From Armigeres subalbatus (Eukaryota; Arthropoda; Insecta; Diptera; Culicidae): a stretch of 64,000 nt of DNA. The notes beneath the pieces are model-generated. The model did not search any database. It saw nothing but the letters and a program-made list of their open reading frames with translations, and was not told the DNA's origin. Location: NCBI RefSeq assembly GCF_024139115.2, contig NC_085141.1, positions 397,074,042-397,138,041 of the forward strand. The letters are read 5' to 3'. Positions 1 through 11,157 of this stretch are shown here, one piece after another. Both the position numbers and the translations under genes were made by a program. Position 1 is the stretch's first letter. Every line of letters starts with the position of its first letter.

Positions 1-1090
1 AATTAGCATATCTGCGCTTTCTTAAATTACTAAATGACGATTCCTTTTCACTTTTGAAGCATGTATGATCAATCTCTTTTAAAATGTCGGTCTGCCGAAC
101 TGGTCATTTGACCGAAAATGCCATTTGGCTGAAATGATTACTAGGTAGAATGGATCATTTGACTGAAAATATCACTTGGCTATGGACATATGGACAAAAA
201 TGTGATTTGACTGAAAATTACATTTGGTTGTAAATGTCGTTTTCTGAACGGAAAATATGGTCAAACATGTTGTTTGACCGAACATCAGAGAACTCGAAAA
301 GTGTGATGTGATAAACGATAATTGAGAAGTAGGAAGTAAGAAATGAGAGGTGAGAAATGAAAAATGAAAAAAGAAATGTAAAAAATTAAAAGTGAAAGGT
401 GAGCCGTATAATTTCTCATTGCTCACTTTTTCCTAGTCTCTCCTCATGTCTCACTATGAAAAGAGAGAAATGCGAAGTGATATGTATAGAAGGAGAGAGA
501 GAAAGTGAAGTGATATGCAAGAAATAAGTGAGAAATGAGGTTTGTGAAGTGAGAAGGGAAAAGTCTGCCACATCATTAATTTTGTTCATACTTGTCGCTG
601 TGAGACTTTGAGAAGCGAGAAATGAGAGGTAAGAAGTGACATAGATAACATGGGGGGGATATAACATGTGATATATGAAATGTCACTTCTCACAGTCCCA
701 TGGAGAATAAAAAGAGATAAGTGGGAAGTAAGAAGTCAAACAAATAATAAGTGAGAAGTAAAAAGTGAAAAATAAGATGTTAGAAGTGGGAATGAGAATT
801 GTTAAATTAGTAGTTAGAATTGGGAATTGAGAATTTTCACTTTTAGAATTTTCACCTATAACTTTTTACTTGTTATTTCTCATTTTTCACTATGAGAAGT
901 GAGAAGTGAGAGTTTTGACTTCTCATTTAACGCTTATTTTTTTCTCATCACTCACTCTTTTCATATTCACTATTGTTCGTCCAACCATCATTTTTGGCCA
1001 TATGACCAGCACAGCAAACGACATTTACGTTGATATGGCCATTTCGGCCAAATGACAATTTTCGGCTTAATGACTCATTCGGTGCGCGAT
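1..1090. mobile_element. Foldback-like element: inverted TTTGGCCGAAA arrays around a GAGAAGTGAG core
   Basis: From about 85 to 300 the sequence is a degenerate tandem array of ~15-20-base units on the theme TTTGGCCGAAAATGTCA. From 300 to about 955 this gives way to purine-rich units (GAGAAGTGAGAAATGA) and their complements. From 960 to 1090 the first theme returns in reverse complement (GGCCAAATGACAATTTTCGG). The order array, core, inverted array makes the block a large imperfect palindrome. The same order recurs at 12748-13450 and 22082-26845, which supports a mobile or amplified family. No coding capacity is visible. The left edge may lie outside the window. Confidence 0.7.
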
Positions 1091-1654
<564 letters not shown>

Positions 1655-1799
1655 ACTGTGTATGACTGCACAGCATTGATGTGGTGAAAGGGTGGACCAA
1701 TTTGTCACTTTTCGTTATTGCTAGCTGGACCGATGCTTTCATATTTCAGAGAATTCAGAAGGGCCCGTCCTTTAAAGAGTCTAATCCGGGAGAACTTAA

Positions 1800-1935
1800 A
1801 TGAGTGGTGGTCTCCTTTGTGGAGTAACGCTAAAGTCACTGTTTGGTGAAGGGCTTAGGTTCAATTCTCATCTCCGGCCAATTTTTTTTTTTTGGGAGCA
1901 AATAAGGTTGGCGAAATATATAAAGCATCGTTCCT
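1800..1935 (+). repeat. Possible tRNA-derived SINE head
   Basis: A box-B-like motif GGTTCAATTCT lies at about 1858, preceded by a tRNA-like stretch (TGTGGAGTAACGC). It is followed by a T-run and GGGAGCAAATAAGG. This resembles the head of a decayed tRNA-derived SINE. I see no target-site duplication, and box A is weak, so the call is tentative. Confidence 0.35.
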
Positions 1936-2943
1936 CGACGGAGGTTTAAAAATAGATTCTATGTAGCCACAAACGCATACCGAATTCGTTTCTTCTCGTG
2001 ACCAGAGACCTAATGCAATGGATTGCTCTATTGCCTTAATGCATTCTGTGCATGAGCCTCAGCTTAATACAATCTGAATTCATTCAAGATTTTCATAAAA
2101 TCGTGCATTTTCTGGTTGGGTGCATGTTTAACAAAACAAAAGTTTTTAGTTGCTTACAAAGAAAACTAGTTACAAGGCAACTTTGCTACAAGTTCACCAA
2201 AGCAACTTGCTACAAGGTTAAATCTATATGGAAAAGCAAGATTAGCTTGCCAACTAACTAATTATTGCTTTTTAATGGCGCCCACGTAGCAATGAGTACC
2301 AAACTAATTTTTTCTCTTCTAATTCCAAATTGATTGCGAGGGCGAGGACGGCATTGTTATTGTTATTGAATTCATGAAACTCCAAAGAATGTACAGTGAG
2401 AATAGTTCTTTAATCCCTAGAAGATTATTCAATTGGTGATTTCTACCTTATTTTAAATGGCATTTTACCTTAACCTGTTCAACAAATTTTGTTGCAATTA
2501 GTATGATCGCAACAAAATTTTTGGTTTCACGCTAGTTTTAAAACACTCTTGTAGAGTAAATTATGGTCTTCAAGAGCGTTATAAAGCTTAGAATGTAACT
2601 GGGGAAATGACTGACTTGCAGTTAGTATGAAGCATTTAGACGTAAATGATGGAATTTTTCCACCAAAAAAGTGTTATGTTTTGCTTTTCTCATATGCTTT
2701 TCACCTTACATTTCTAACATAACATCCATTCGTGACTTCCAACACAGGCTTCGTCGTGATTATTCATAATTTCTTTCAGAAAGTTTAGAAAATTAACTAA
2801 CGAAAATTTCTTCGGCTATACTTTGCTCGGTATCAATATTTCAATTTATTTCCCTGTGTTGAAAGGCAACGCGATAATTTCTATAGGTATACGACAGTTG
2901 TTCAAATTAACAACGTAGTTAGTGCTTTTCTGCTAGGGATGCG
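1936..2943. other. AT-rich stretch, no gene seen
   Basis: Short frames only. One small inverted repeat around CAACAAAATTTTGTTGCAA occurs near 2480-2520. Nothing supports a gene. Confidence 0.5.
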
Positions 2944-3073
2944 AATAAAGTATACTGATTTTCAAATAAAAATTTTTTAATAATGAAAAGATTGTTCTTT
3001 ACCGATACGTTTTAGCATTGCACGATATCGAATAATGTTTCCATATTGCTATTAGCAAAAATATGCACAGCAA
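2944..3073. repeat. Dispersed repeat X, copy 1
   Basis: This ~130-bp segment matches 6899-7049, most closely over its last ~90 bp (GCACGATATCGAATAATGTT and on through ATATGCACAGC). In the second copy the match stops abruptly at CACAG, where GGCCGAA-type repeat begins. It is therefore a duplicated segment with a visible breakpoint. Confidence 0.75.
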
Positions 3074-5190
3074 TCTAACACTGTTATGGACGCATAAAAT
3101 TAACTTTTGATTCTCGCATATTAAATCCTCTGCACAAATCCAAAAGCTTTTCCACATTTAATCGTCCAAGTCAATTCAATCCAACACTTTTGCAAGTGAA
3201 AATTTCAACCAATTTAGATAGGCACCTGTTTTTTCACTTCCAGCCATCGTCGTCGTCGTCATCCGTTGATCGTCTGGATCTGTTGGCCGGTTTGCTTGGT
3301 CCGAAAAAGCCCACAAATATAGCACAACCGAACGTAAAACTTTAAGCTGGATTAAACATTCCACCTCGCTCGGTTGACTCGCCGACGTTGTCATCGTCGG
3401 CCGCCGCGCCATCATCGCCCGTGTGGACGTCTGGCAGCCTAGCCTGCCTGCTTTGGCTGGCCATAAATCGCTAAGCTCTAAAAAATTTACCTTCGCCGCA
3501 GAAATTCCCAACCACCGTCGTGGACCGGTTGGCATAAAGTTTCATTCGGCTCCTGTCATCATTTCGAGCGGTTTTCCCCCCTCCTCGTCGTCGTCTGTGG
3601 GAGAAGAAAACTCCCGCAGCAACGGCGAATTCCACGACAAATGCGGGGCTGTGAGATGCGACCCGTTGAAAATTTTTCACCATTTCAAAGTGCGATAGAG
3701 AATAAAGCACGTAGAAAATCATATCCCGGATTATGGCTTCATAATACACCGGAGAATTCTGGGAGGCGATCGTTCGGCAGAAATGCAGCTTACTGGTGGG
3801 AGCGGATAAAAGTTCCGGGGATTTGCGGATGAGGCTATTCGAGTTGACAGTCCTGGATGCACGCTGAAACCGCGAATGAATTATTTCGTTTGTTTTGAGG
3901 TTGCGCTTGTTTGAATTTCAGGAATTGTGTATTTTTTTATCGCTCAAAAATTCTTTTTTCAACCGTTTATGGAGTATTTCCTAATATCCATTTCATACTG
4001 GGCAGAGATCATTGATCATTGAAAAAATACCAAATGACGCATGTAAATTGTTTACATAAGGCTAAACGAAGGGCTGATAGTGCACAAATGGAGGAAAATA
4101 TTAATTAATCAGTTGAATAAGTTGACGATAAGAATAGTATAGATTAAGCATATGACAGAAAAGGCACGCTGAATGAAAAAGTCCTTTGGTCGAATAAATA
4201 AACCGACAAAAATAACTCAAACATAAAGATTAGATTATGAATGTTTCTGTTTTAATCTCTGACTGAACTGAAGTTCTTTGACAATGCATGATATTCTTTT
4301 CCAAATATATCTTCCGCCCAATCCATAAACATCCGAACCGTATCGATTTCTTTGGACACCCCCCAACTACTTCAAGCACAGGTGTCGAAGAACACCATTG
4401 AAGCTCAATAATAATGTTCCCACTATCAGAATTTACTTCCCCAAAAGGCATTCTGATTTCTCACTTCGTAGCTTCGCCCCCAAAAAATCCCAACCCTACC
4501 ATCTCCACCACTTAGATCCAATTATCTGCGTTGTCGTCGTCGTCGTCATCGGCCATTCACATGCAAGCTTTGGGGAACAATGTGGCCCTTCTTGCTGCCA
4601 AGCTGAGAGTCGAAACACATGTTTGGATTACCAAACGGAGCCCGGAAACCGAGCCACAAACTACTAATAGTTAATAAACTCTTCGGAAATATTGGAGCTC
4701 CTCCCCGCCCCAAAAGTTTGTCCCGTTCGGTTGGTTGTCGTTGTTGTGAGTCGGAGTGGAACGTTCGAGGGAAAACTTCTTCTCGAATATAAATTATTCA
4801 CTTAATTTAATCGTTTTACTGTTTGAATGCACAATGAGGCCGAGAATTGGTTTTGCTTTAGTGCCTTCCCGTCCGATGCTTTGTATTGAAATACGGAGCA
4901 AAAAAAAGAGTGTACGACTCGTTTGCTTAATAGGTGGCGAGGCTCGTAGCTGAAACACTTTATCGTAATTGGTCTACTGATAGAAATTGCGATTGTAGAA
5001 AGGCATTTTGATATCCGGCAAGATCTATCTCAGAAATTTCAGTACCAGTGGAAAGCTTCTTCTATACTGTGAAATCTTATCAGCGCATTTACGAGAGGAA
5101 AAATTTACGAATGAAAATATCGTCCTATGGGAACATTTAAAAGAAATGTAAATATTTGTTATTTATTATTAATATGAACGAATCTGTGCA
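3074..5190. other. Unique intergenic or intronic DNA
   Basis: This stretch is less AT-rich than its surroundings, with trinucleotide stretches such as CGTCGTCGTCGTC near 3250 and GTCGTCGTCGTCGTC near 4533. Overlapping short frames occur on both strands at 3176-3832 and 4230-4953. None resembles a known protein or has convincing splice sites. The block could hold conserved non-coding or untranslated sequence, but I cannot show it. Confidence 0.45.
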
Positions 5191-5194
5191 TTAC

Positions 5195-5340
5195 ACCGGC
5201 AAGGTCATGCGACACATTAGCAAATGCTTTGGTGAAGCCTAAATAAATAGTATCCACTTGGTGTCTTTTCTTAACTTCCGATGGAAGAAAACGCCATGAG
5301 GTTGGTAGTTGTCGATCTTGTCCTTAAAAATCCGTGTTGA
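5195..5340 (-). pseudogene. Non-LTR reverse transcriptase fragment (motif A region)
   Basis: On the minus strand one frame reads QVDTIYLGFTKAF followed by NVSHDL. This matches the first catalytic motif of Jockey-type non-LTR reverse transcriptases, which typically read YLDFxKAFDxVxH. The usual catalytic Asp after YL is Gly here and the second Asp of the motif is also replaced, so this stretch could not be active. No further RT motifs in the same frame are visible around it. It is an old fragment. Confidence 0.6.
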
Positions 5341-5344
5341 AACT

Positions 5345-5965
5345 CTGATACCATTGGTTGGAAAGCAGAATATTTTGAATTATTTCTTCGCAAACCTTAG
5401 CCGGGTAGCACAATATTGAAAAGCCCATGGTAATTCCCAGAAGCAAGACTCAAACCGACTTAAAGTCGAACAGATTGAGGCAGTCTTCCACAACTAACGT
5501 GTTTGAATACTATTTCTGAAAAATTAGTCGTAGTTCTGAAGGACATTACAGCGGGATATCGCTACAATCGTTTGCGAATCCGTATAAACTTTCAGAAAGA
5601 AACTGAATCTTAATATGTATAGGCAATGTAGCTGCCAAACGCTTCCCTTTGCCATTTGCTAAAAAGGGTTTCTAATGGTGTATATTGGTAACGTCCAGGC
5701 TCGAAAACAGCATTTATATGACTTGCGGACAGCTCAGCTGTGACTGTGAGTCGTTTCTCTCATCTGCGTTGAACGTGTTCGTATAGGTTACTATACCCAA
5801 TATCTTAAAACATACTCCACAAAGTAAGAGCGTCAAAAATCTAAATCTTCAGACGAGATTTCACTAACTGAATTCAACTGTATGTCATTTATGTATATAC
5901 AAAGAACAAATGGCGGCCATAACTATTTAAAAGGCTGTTGATCTGATGTGGTCCCAGAGCACTAA
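5345..5965. other. Stretch with no recognisable gene
   Basis: Mixed-composition sequence between an RT relic and a GGCCGAA-type array. I see no frame, RNA gene or repeat of note. Confidence 0.45.
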
Positions 5966-6288
5966 CTAGACCGAAAGTTGTTTGGTCGAATGTGCCATTT
6001 GCCTGAGTGAAACATTAGACTTGGCTGAATAAGTCATTTGGCCGGAAATGCCGTTTGGTCAAAATAGTCGTTTGGTAGGAAGGACCATTTGACCGGAAAT
6101 GTCGTATGGCCGAAAAAGTAATTTGGCTGAAAATATTGTTTGGCCGAAATGGTCGTTTGGTGGAAACGTTATTTGAACCAAAATGTCATTGGGGCCGATC
6201 AGGCCATATGGCCGAAAATGTCATTTGACCGAACGGATCATAAGACCAAAAATGTCGTTTGACCGAACAATACTGCGCATGATCGCAT
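5966..6288. repeat. GGCCGAA-type tandem array, with duplicated segment Y copy 1
   Basis: Degenerate units alternate TTTGGCCGAAA with ATGTCATTTGGC-like spacers. From about 6051 to 6288 the sequence is repeated nearly in full at 7050-7254, down to a shared exit sequence (ATACTGCGCATGATCGCAT). This array has no GAGAAGT core next to it. Confidence 0.8.
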
Positions 6289-6370
6289 ATGTGTATAGGA
6301 TGCAGTAATGCGCTCAGGTTGGATGGAACATATAATAATGAGTAGCACAAGTAATCTGTATGAATAGATA

Positions 6371-6535
6371 GGGGCCGTACACTTATTACGTAAGCAATTT
6401 TTCTGTGTTTTTCGATCCCCCCTCCCCCCATGTAAGATTTTTTCCATACAAAAGATTTTTTATTTATATGGCGCGTAAGATATTGACAGACCCCCCCTCC
6501 CTCCATATGTGCTTACGTAATATGTGTACGGCCCC
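6371..6535. mobile_element. MITE, 165 bp, TIR GGGGCCGTACAC
   Basis: The ends are inverted copies: GGGGCCGTACACTTATTACG on the left and, in reverse complement on the right, GGGGCCGTACACATATTACG. The inner sequence has CCCCCTCCCCC tracts near both ends. A short ATA flanks each side and may be the target duplication. There is no coding sequence. It resembles the abundant insect MITEs with G-rich tips and internal poly-C, also seen at 10456, 37965 and 49136. Confidence 0.8.
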
Positions 6536-6898
6536 ATACTTTAAAACTGGAGTACGAAAGGAGGAACTATAGTGCAGAAAATGCATCAAATAATATTATA
6601 TGCTCTGGCTAAAGCTCTATAAATGTTTTGCATCCCTCCATTGAAGAAATTGCTCGGCGGCGGCGTGAAAAGGGCGTGGCATTTTTTTAATGCTCTTGTT
6701 TCATGGAATTTTTCTTCAAGATTTGATTTTTTTTATGGGCTTCTTTCTGATCGTGTGACCTCAATTTACCACCAAAATCTTTGCAACATGTTTCAAAAAA
6801 TCCTGAATAAAAGAAAAATTACATAATAATTAATATGCGTTAAGCATTTAGGATGAGTGCAAAATTGAGAAAATGTAAATCGTGTAAAAACAGAATCC

Positions 6899-7254
6899 AG
6901 TGTATACTGATATTCAAATAAAAATAATCAAAATTCAAATCCATCTTATATTTTTTTAATATTGAAGAGATTTTTCTTTACCAATATGTTTTAACATTGC
7001 ACGATATCGAATGATGTTTCCATATTGCTATTAGCAAAAATATGCACAGCCGTTTGGTCAAAATAGTCGTTTGGTAGGAAGGACCATTTGACCGGAAATG
7101 TCGTATGGCCGAAAAAGTAATATGGCCGAAAATATCGTTTGACTGAAATAGTCGTTTGGTAGAAACGTTATTTGAACCAAAATGTCATTTGGGCTGATCA
7201 TGCCATAAGGCCGAAAATGTCATTTGGCCGAACAATACTGCGCATGATCGCATT
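6899..7254. repeat. Chimeric duplicate: repeat X copy 2 fused to segment Y copy 2
   Basis: Positions 6899-7049 match 2944-3073. At CACAGCCGTTTGG the match switches to a copy of 6051-6288, which runs to 7254. Y1 and Y2 are about 1 kb apart in direct orientation. The junction carries microhomology to Y (GCCGTTTGGTC). This looks like template switching, or a duplication whose breakpoint joined two unrelated repeats. Confidence 0.75.
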
Positions 7255-7951
7255 CGTATGTTTGTTGATATAATGAAAAGCCTGTTAACCGTTTTAAGAA
7301 TTGCAATTAATTCAACGCACCCCTGGACAATAATGAAGGTTAGATGCTAAAGAATTTTGTTTGGACGATGTTGTGGCAATTTACAAAACCGGAATTCTCA
7401 ATCATATGAATAACCAAGGATTGGTCCAAATAGTGGATGGTGGTTTTTCATGTTCTCATGTTCATGAGCAAATATTCTCACATAATATTTTTCCCGGATA
7501 GAACGACGGGTGATAAACTAACGAACGCAGGCTCGCCGAATTATTTATTAATTTAGAGCCTCCAAATTCTCTTTCTCGTCATCTTAAAACATTTCACTTC
7601 CAATTCTCAAGAAAATTTTTACAAACATATGTACAAAATTAAGGACTGCGACGGATTCGAAGCCAAAACACTAAAACAGTTTTGAAATATTTAGAGCTAC
7701 TTTTGCCACTCAATCAGACGTACTGTTACGTTTAGTATTGATTTTGAACTAATTTATAAGACGAACGAACGCAAAAACAAATTTGAAGGAGCATAGCTGA
7801 ACAAGCGAAATGCACTTTCGATCATTAGCGTAGCTAGCTCCGATGCCTAGGAGGGGGGGGGGTTGTGTATAGCCCCTTCATCTATTTTATCTATTTTGAA
7901 CTTCTTTTCAAAAACTCGTTAACATTTTAACCTCATTAAGCTATCTAGTGA
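7255..7951. other. Stretch with no recognisable gene
   Basis: AT-rich sequence with a G-tract at about 7852-7862. No convincing frame or repeat. Confidence 0.45.
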
Positions 7952-7953
7952 TA

Positions 7954-8402
7954 CAGACCCCATTCAATTTTGGCAACATTCGATTTGGGAAACATTCGAT
8001 TTTGGCAACACAAATTTTTGTTTTATTTTTCATATTGCTTAAACCACGTAAATATCGTAATACTCGTAAAAAATTGGTTAGACTCCTAAACCGACGTATA
8101 ATTTAAAAAAAATACCGTATTTTTTTTAAAGATAAACGCCTAAATAACGAAGTTTTCGTAAAGGAAATTGATTAGACCACAAAACCGACAAATTTTTTTT
8201 TTTTAAATCCGCGTGGATTTTTTTTTGTGTAAACGTTTAGATTTCAAAATTCGCGTATAAAAGGGTCATAGTGTGTCTAGCGTCACAAAAAGTGGAGAAA
8301 TGTTGAACTACCACGAGAAAACAAAAACCATTCGATTTTTGTTACATACGATTTTGGCAACATAAATGTTCCTAACGTGTTGCCAAAATCGAATTGGTTC
8401 TG
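7954..8402. mobile_element. MITE, 449 bp, TA-flanked, Tc1/mariner-type tips
   Basis: The left tip reads TA then CAGACCCCATTCAATTTTGG. The right tip in reverse complement reads TA then CAGAACCAATTCGATTTTGG. TA on both sides (7952-7953 and 8403-8404) fits the target duplication of the IS630/Tc1/mariner superfamily, as do tips starting CAG. The interior is AT-rich with long T and A runs and no transposase frame, so it would have to be mobilised in trans. Confidence 0.75.
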
Positions 8403-8699
8403 TAATGTGATAAACACGGTCCATTCACCTAAGGCAATTGCGAAGCAATCACACTTATCCATATTCTCTTTTCTCAAGTACGTGCTTTTTGTTGTAGCCC
8501 GCAGTATCAAAGTGTGTTCATTTACCACCCGATGATTGCTACAACGCCTCAAATTGATGCCGTATGGCTATTGCTGTAGTAGCGCTCAACTTTGTCTCAC
8601 ACACGCAAAGGACAATATGTGACGGTTCGCCGTCAGGTTCCCACCGGTAGGCAGCGGATATTTTTGCATATTTCTTTCTATCAAATGAAAAATAATAAT

Positions 8700-9260
8700 A
8701 ATAATAATGCAACATTCCTCCAGGGATTTTCCAAGCATTCCGATGAGAATCCTTTAGTTATTCCGACGGGAATGTCCCAGCGATTCGATTCCCAGGATTC
8801 TCAAATCGTCGGTTGATTCCGAAGTAATTCGTTGATGGAGGCCGAACTAAACCTTCGAGGAATTCTACAGCAAACCGTCGATGTATTCCGAAGCGAATCG
8901 TCAAATGATTCCAAAGCAATTCATAAGAGGTATTCCGATTGACAAGGGATTCCGAGTTAACTATTCAAGGGATTCTGAAGCAAATCATCGAAGTATTCTG
9001 AAACAAATCGTCAAGGAATTCTGAAGCAAATCTCCGAACGATTTCGAAACAAATCTTCAAACGACTCTGGAGGAATTCCGAAGCAAATTTACAAGAGATT
9101 CTGAAGCAAGTCCTCCATGGTTTATGAAAAGTATCTCCCGCAGATTCCCAAGGATATCCCTTTGTATTGTCCAGGAATCCAGTGTGATTTTTTCTGGATT
9201 CCGATTGGAATACTTCGACGATTCTGAAATGAATTCTTCAGAGAATCTAACGAGAATTCT
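8700..9260. repeat. Degenerate ~27-bp tandem repeat (GATTCCGAAGCAAATCNTC)
   Basis: Units of about 24-30 bases such as GAATTCTGAAGCAAATCTCC and ATTCCGAAGCAAATTTACA follow one another with heavy divergence. The mixture of GGAATTCC and GAAGCAAATC motifs suggests a relic of the same kind of satellite seen fresh at 15609-17632, but with a different unit. Confidence 0.7.
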
Positions 9261-9665
9261 TCTCGGATTCTGATAATAATCTTTTTCGGATGTTGATGGA
9301 AATTGTGGAGATTATGCCGTTAGGCAAGCGAAAGTCTGCTGGAAAACTGTCCGTGATGGTTGAACTGTCCACAAGTATTTGACTGCCGGCGAAGTACCAC
9401 GATTGCTTCGATTGATATTTTGGAGGCTCTCCGTTGTCGTTCACATCAAGCTTACTTTGATGCTTTATAATCAATTGGGTTTTTAGGGGTATTGAGATGA
9501 ATACATATTTTGAATGCGTAGGAATTATAGGAACAAGCCCATCAAGTAAGTACATATCTTGATCTATTACAATAACTGAGCCTAAATCTAAAATTTCATG
9601 AATTTTGGTGCTCGGGAACGATTTTAAATCAATTTCAAAAAACCTATTGATATCGCGTATACCCC
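9247..9665 (-). CDS. Unrecognised 139-codon open frame, probably a gene relic
   Basis: The minus strand is open from a TAA at 9666-9668 down to a TAG ending at about 9247. The first ATG would be at about 9555 and gives 102 aa. The frame is rich in hydrophobic beta-type stretches (VIVIDQD, LVPIIPTHSKYVFISIP) and polar segments, and its composition looks more protein-like than most frames here. It has no motif I can assign: no transposase DDE, RT or endonuclease signature. It could be the 3' part of a transposon or captured gene, an exon, or chance. Its 3' end runs into the degenerate tandem repeat at 8700-9260. I give no function. Confidence 0.3.
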
Positions 9666-9669
9666 TTAC

Positions 9670-10178
9670 TTGATTTTACTTCGGGCCGAGCTGTCAACCT
9701 GTGAGCTACACGGAAGAAAAAAAGTCACATCGTATGTACACAATAATGAATAGACCTCCTTCTCCAATGTTTGGAATATTATTTGAAATTCCGTTTGAGT
9801 AATATTTTAGTTCACAAGACTCCAATTATTGAAAACAAAATTATAAGACGCATTTATTTTCACTTTCCTACCTCTGAGCTGTTGGTTCAATGCACTGCTC
9901 GATTGCTACTAGCAGATTCATCTCATTTCACGCCGTTGTTTTCCACTCAATTTCAAGCTAAAACAAAAGTATCCTTTCAAAATTCACTTCACAACACATA
10001 GAGCACATCAAATTTTCACTCTAGATATAATCATATTTGAAAAACCAACGCGAATTCCTATAGTTTGATATAGGTTTATTTCGAACAACGTCTAAATTAT
10101 CCTTGTCCGTATTCCAAACTATTTACATGGCTTGCAGCATCTGCAAGGGTTGCCGACCTAGATTTTTATTTCAAAAAT
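9670..10178. other. Stretch with no recognisable gene
   Basis: AT-rich sequence with short frames only. Confidence 0.45.
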
Positions 10179-10262
10179 GCTTGAATGAACTTTTTTTTTT
10201 TTTTCTTTGTCTGTCATATCGAGCTCGGACCTAGTTGATCCATCTCGCTTGAATGAACTTTT
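10179..10262 (-). mobile_element. Tiny 5'-truncated retroposon with 16-bp target-site duplication
   Basis: GCTTGAATGAACTTTT occurs at 10179-10194 and again exactly at 10247-10262. Between them lies a 52-bp insert that, on the minus strand, reads GAGATGGATCAACTAGGTCC, continues to ACAGACAAAG and ends in an A-tail. An A-tail, 5' truncation and a long exact target duplication are the marks of LINE-machinery retroposition. The parent element is not identified. Confidence 0.85.
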
Positions 10263-10455
10263 ACTGTGAAATTCAACTCTTATGTTTGTAAAACAAGGTA
10301 TATCGAAGAGATAACCTATGACAAACATAAAATTAAACTGATAAGTTGGAAAACTACAACAAAAACTGCATTTTTTTAATTATATTTCAACTCAAATACA
10401 AAACATTGAAGAATTCGGCATCACTGCAATCATATCGTTACGTATACACACAAGT

Positions 10456-10623
10456 AAGGGAAGATCCATAAAGTACGTCACGCAAAATTTGTCTATTTTC
10501 AACCCCCCCTCCCCCCTTCGTCAAACTTTTTGTATTAAACCTCTAGAATTTTTGTATGAGTCGTCACGCTGTTTGGAACCCCCCTCCCCCCTAGGAGCGT
10601 GACGTACTTTGTGGATGGCCCCT
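10456..10623. mobile_element. MITE, about 168 bp, TIR AGGGGCCATCCACAAAGTAC
   Basis: The right end in reverse complement reads AGGGGCCATCCACAAAGTAC followed by GTCACGC. The left end has the diverged copy AGGGAAGATCCATAAAGTAC followed by GTCACGC. Poly-C tracts sit inside both arms. There is no frame. It is related in design, but not in detail, to the element at 6371. Confidence 0.75.
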
Positions 10624-10639
10624 AATAGTGTGCGTATTT

Positions 10640-11157
10640 TATGTTGGAAACAGTATTATTGATATAGGTACAGGCATAGGATTAACTGTTTTTGAATGTT
10701 ATTGAAACAGGTGCATGGCAGTGATGATGGTTTTTAGCTAAATACTTCTATAATGTGATAACAATTTCATTTTTGAAGTTACCAAATTGTTTTCAATTAA
10801 AAATGACGTGAGCCGAGCATAATTATTCTCATGTTTCTTGATTATTGGGTGAGAAATAAATGCATTTCATATGCGCATTGCCTTATTGTTATTGATATAG
10901 GAACAGATACCCTAGATTGCTTTAATACCTGTTAAAGTGGTTATTGCAGCATTGCAGTGCTAATATATTTTTTTTTGACGTAGAACTACGTCTGTGTTTT
11001 CTATATTGGGGTACACTTTACGATTGCAAAAAATTGAAAATCGTCACGAAAATATGATAGACTTCGATCGTTAATATCTCAGCCGTTTCTCGATGGATTT
11101 TCAATTTTCTTGGACCATTCGATCAAGGAAGAGTCAACGCTTCATACCTGTTGTACA
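10640..11157. repeat. Repeat-derived AT-rich sequence
   Basis: ATTGATATAGGTACAG near 10659 is echoed by ATTGATATAGGAACAG near 10892. From about 10975 to 11155 the sequence (GTAGAACTACGTCTGTG, GATTGCAAAAAATTGAAAAT) resembles a high-copy mosquito repeat I recall. I cannot define its ends or class. Confidence 0.4.

Noticed and set aside
9247..9665. Integrated viral gene
   Set aside because: Mosquito genomes do hold such inserts, but no viral motif is visible, so it is reported only as an unassigned frame.
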